A stretch of 64,000 nt of DNA from Chromera velia (taxonomy: Eukaryota; Sar; Chromeraceae): the NCBI GenBank assembly GCA_018398765.1, contig JAHBMJ010003566.1, positions 25,824 through 89,823 on the forward strand. The letters are read 5' to 3'. The notes under the pieces were generated by a model. The model saw only the letters and a program-made list of their open reading frames with translations. It did no database searches and had not been told where the DNA came from. Position numbers and translations under genes: made by a program. Positions 61,038 to 64,000 of this stretch are shown here, one piece after another. The stretch's first letter is position 1. Each line of letters starts with the position of its first letter.

Positions 61038-61358
61038 CTTTCTCCTTCTTTCTCCTCGAACCGAGACTCAGTCTGTTCCCAACCGTAGAGACTGCTTCCA
61101 ATTCAGCCTCGTCTGACTGTCATGTGCTCCAAGCTGGTTTCAAATAGGGCTGTAGGCACATATATAACTGTACACACTGCCGTGGGCGCGCATGCTCAGC
61201 GAAGAAAGGGGGAAAGAGTCATGTCGAAAGATTACTAGAGACGGGGGAGACGGGATGAACGCGGGTCACCTCGGCAGGGCGCAAGATCCGACTCCTGCTG
61301 AACGAACAGTGACCATCCGCTCACTCTCTTTGCCTCCTAGAAAGCAGGAACTGCCTCA
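61038..61358. promoter_or_regulatory. Upstream region of the kinase gene, possibly divergent
   Basis: The region contains TATATAACTG near 61160 and a GC-rich stretch on its right. If the small frame on the plus strand is real, the region is a bidirectional promoter. Confidence 0.35.
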
Positions 61359-61733
61359 ATGGCAGGAGAGAGGATTTCTCCTGCAGTACCAAACGTTAAC
61401 CCTGTTCTTCTGTCTGGGGTCAGCGCTTCTGGGCTCTTCATGTTCATGGCTCTTCGCTTTCCGGGGCCAAACTTAGTGCCCCTCAAAAAAGATATTACGC
61501 GTTCTTTCCGGGGCCTGCGGATGTCTCGGATTGTCTCGGAGGGCAGTTTGCCGGCAACAAAAATGGGGGCTTGGATGACCCCGGAAAGCGTAGCGGGGGG
61601 TACTTACAAAACAGCTCAAGACCGGCCAGTGCTACGCACAAGGGAGCAAAGTTTCATGATACACTCAACTTTATTTATATATACTAAAAACAGGATGCGG
61701 TGGCACTGGTTGGGAACAGGGGGTTGGAAGTGA
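61359..61733 (+). CDS. Doubtful small ORF with one hydrophobic segment
   Basis: ATG 61359 opens 124 codons with a hydrophobic stretch around PVLLSGVSASGLFMFMAL, then a basic region (KKDITRSFRGLRMSR). A second frame (61192-61476) overlaps it, is also open and also carries a hydrophobic stretch, so coding is uncertain. If real, it would be a small single-span membrane protein, perhaps mitochondrial in style. I recognise no family. Confidence 0.25.
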   Translation: MAGERISPAVPNVNPVLLSGVSASGLFMFMALRFPGPNLVPLKKDITRSFRGLRMSRIVSEGSLPATKMGAWMTPESVAGGTYKTAQDRPVLRTREQSFMIHSTLFIYTKNRMRWHWLGTGGWK

Positions 61734-62433
61734 TTGTGCAAGTCTCGTTTGCATACAGGTGTTAGCAGGTACATATCAGAGAGATTAGAAATCATATGAC
61801 ATATTAGAATGACATATCATGACAGACATAGAAATCATTCACAGTAAGGTGGTTACTCAAAGTGGAACCGCATTAGGAGTTTGTTGTAGTTATGAACAAG
61901 ACTTAGAATAGTGATTTAAAATATGTAAGACTTCGCTATTCTTTTTTGTAAATACTGAATAGTCTAATATGCATTTGGTTTATGAAGTTTAGAACTTTAA
62001 TATCAAAACTTAAGCACTCAACTTAAGCTTTTTAATGGTTTATTCATGCCTATCAATGGCGCAGCAATATAATTATACCATAGTAATCGTTCTATGACAA
62101 TAACTTTGAATACAGTTTATTTATTTTTAAGTTTTTAATTGTCTGACTTACATCAAAAGTGATGATTAATATCTAAAAGTTATAATGTTCCAGTATTTTG
62201 AACATGATGTAACATGATTCGGTTATATGAAGTTTTAACGAAAATTGCGGTCAAAAGTCTCAGTGAAATTTAGTGAAAATCGAGTTACTGTGGTCTTTCT
62301 TCAATATTTGGCATGTTACAGTATTTTTTAGCATAACAGCAAGGCGCAGAGGTTGACAGACGAAATTCTATAGCTGCATCGAGAGGCAATTGAAGAGCCA
62401 AGCATGCATGCGACCAAGAACCGGAGCGTAAGA
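61734..62433. other. AT-rich spacer without recognisable gene
   Basis: AT-rich sequence without long open frames. The boundary to the repeat array on the right is abrupt near 62420. Confidence 0.5.
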
Positions 62434-63742
62434 TGTGAGCAGGCAGGCAGGCAGGCAGGGATGCCGGCAATTTACCAACGGGCAGGTTGGCAATGGGCAG
62501 ACAGCCAGACAGACAGGCAGAGAAAGGCAGGCAAGTTGCCAGGCATCGGGCAGGCAGGCAGGCAATGAGCGGGCAGGCGGACAAACGAGCACACAGCCAG
62601 TGTACACAAACAGACTGTGAACGGGCAAACAGATAGCGAACGGGCAGGCAGGCAATGAACAGTCAGCCAGACAGGCAGGCAAGCAGCGAACGGGCAGAGA
62701 GGCAATACGAAGGCAGACAGATTGGCAGGCAGTCAACGGGTAGGCCGGCAATGAGCAGAGATCCAGACAGATACGTGGCTTGAGCAGGCATACAATGAGC
62801 AGACAGCTACACAAACAGACTGCGAACGGGCAGGCAGACAGCGAACGGGCAGGCAAGCAATGAGTAGTTAGCCAGACAGGAAGCGGGGGGGCAGGCCGGC
62901 AATGAGCAGACAGCAAAAAAACAGACTGCGAACAAGCAGGCAGCCGCGTACAGACAAACAGACAATGAGCAGACAGCCAGAAAGGCACGCAGCAAAAGGA
63001 CAGGCAGGCAATGAGCAGTTAGCCAGAAAAACAGACTGCGAGCGGGCAGGCAATCCAACGGGCAGGCTAACGGCGAACGGGCAGGCAATAAATGAGCAGG
63101 CAGGCGGATAAACGAGCACACAGCCACACAAACAGACAGCGAACGGGCAGGTAGGCAATGAACAGTCAGCTAGACAGGCACGCAGCAAATGGGCAGGCAG
63201 GCAATGAGGAGACAGCCAAACAAAAAGACTACGATGGACTCAGTCTGTGAACGGGCATGCAGGCAATGAGCGGGCAGGCGTGAACTGGCGAACAGCGAAC
63301 GGGCATATAGGCAATGAGCGGGCAGGCGGACAAACGAGCAGACAGCCACACAAACAGACAGCGAACGGGCAGGCAGATAGCGAACAGGCAGGCACGCAAT
63401 GAACAGTCAGCCAGACAGGCACGCAGCAAACGGGCAGGCAGGCAACGAGCAGGCAAGCGGACAAACAAGCAGACAGCTACACACTCAGACTGTGAAGGGG
63501 CAGGCAGACAGCGAACAGACAAAAAGGCGATGAGCAAACAGCCAAATAGACATGCAGGCTGCGAACGAGCAGGCAGCTAATAAGCAAATCGCCAGCAAGA
63601 CAAGAATTGAATGGGCAGGCAGCGAACGGACAAACCGGCAAACGTTGCTAGACAGACAGGCAAGCAAGTAGTGAACGGCCAAGCAGGCCGGACTTTATCG
63701 AACAGACCGGCAGACAGGCAGGCAGGCAGGCGGGCAAGGGGA
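62434..63742. repeat. GGCAGGCA-based minisatellite with higher-order structure
   Basis: Units are built from GGCAGGCAATGAGCAG, ACAGCCAGACAGGCAC, GCGAACGGGCAGGCAG and CACACAAACAGACTGC words. A longer block containing GGCGGACAAACGAGCA recurs near 62576, 63105 (as GGCGGATAAACGAGCA) and 63326. The last two copies are about 225 bp apart, which points to a higher-order period. The Cys/Leu/Pro-rich open frames on the minus strand are by-products of the repeat, which lacks stop codons in some frames. Confidence 0.85.
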
Positions 63743-64000
63743 TCGGCAAGAAACCAATCGGTGAACGCGCGGACAAGCAGGTGAATGTCAGAGGGAGCAT
63801 AAGCTAAAAACTCCTATCTGGTGTAAGGACCAACCTCCGTAGTTGGATGCAGTTGGCAACTTGTTGACGATTGGCCCTGATCGCACCAGTCACTCAAAGA
63901 GGAGATCGTAAGCCTACCTGCCGTACCTTCTCAACTGGAGAGACTAGCTGATATACGAAGAAACAGCCGGACTGGGATATATAGCACTGCACGGCACTCA
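63743..64000. other. Right edge, no supported gene
   Basis: Nonrepetitive sequence resumes after the minisatellite; no gene can be supported in so short a stretch. Confidence 0.4.

Noticed and set aside
62285-63682. Cys/Leu/Pro-rich minus-strand frames such as LPACLPVCL repeats
   Set aside because: They arise from the GGCAGGCA minisatellite, which has no stop codons in some frames. No start context or independent coding signal is seen.
62434-63742. CRISPR-like array
   Set aside because: Words are variable and tandem without constant repeats and unique spacers, and the genome is eukaryotic.

Overview
This is a nuclear window from a intron-rich eukaryote with GT-AG introns, pyrimidine-rich acceptors ending in TGCAG, Kozak-type starts and a Ty1/copia-type retrotransposon. 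Two genes begin with a signal peptide followed by a Phe-containing, basic stretch, which is how nuclear proteins reach a complex red-lineage plastid. Together with a very large multi-exon gene and FASTK/OPR/RAP-like helical repeats this fits a chromerid alga such as Chromera velia. The species is an inference from gene style and was not matched to a database.

Layout. 1-6445: no supported gene; degenerate GTGA/GTAA tetranucleotide tracts (about 1.18-1.95 kb) and a mosaic of short words recurring in both orientations (about 2.0-4.85 kb), including a perfect 37-bp inverted repeat. 6446-41663, minus strand: one giant gene, which I resolve into 38 exons. All 37 junction phases agree and the joined frame is 6,629 codons including the stop. 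The product is a highly charged, acidic, mostly helical protein of no family I recognise. 41664-42636: a 973-bp divergent promoter region. 42637-53333, plus strand: a 13-exon gene (2,103 codons including stop) that joins a targeting sequence, an RG/RD-rich segment, about a dozen OPR/FASTK-like helical repeats, an RluA-type pseudouridine synthase with intact HRLD, Tyr and TGRTHQIR motifs, and a long acidic tail.

53896-59925: a small TA-flanked inverted-repeat element (MITE-like) split by a 5,837-bp copia-type LTR retrotransposon. The retrotransposon has 250-bp LTRs and an ATTGG target duplication. Its gag-pol is a single frame broken by eight in-frame stops but by no frameshift. 60333-61037, minus strand: a single-exon nicotinamide riboside kinase-like gene. 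61359-61733: a doubtful small ORF. 61734-62433: AT-rich DNA without a recognisable gene. 62434-63742: a GGCAGGCA-based minisatellite with a higher-order period.

The two head-to-head genes share one upstream region and both seem addressed to the endomembrane/plastid route. The plus-strand gene probably binds and pseudouridylates organelle RNA. The giant partner may be an organelle structural or assembly factor, but nothing in its sequence proves this. A striking shared property is the intron ends: most donors of the giant gene lie in GTCA-type tetranucleotide arrays rather than GTRAGT.
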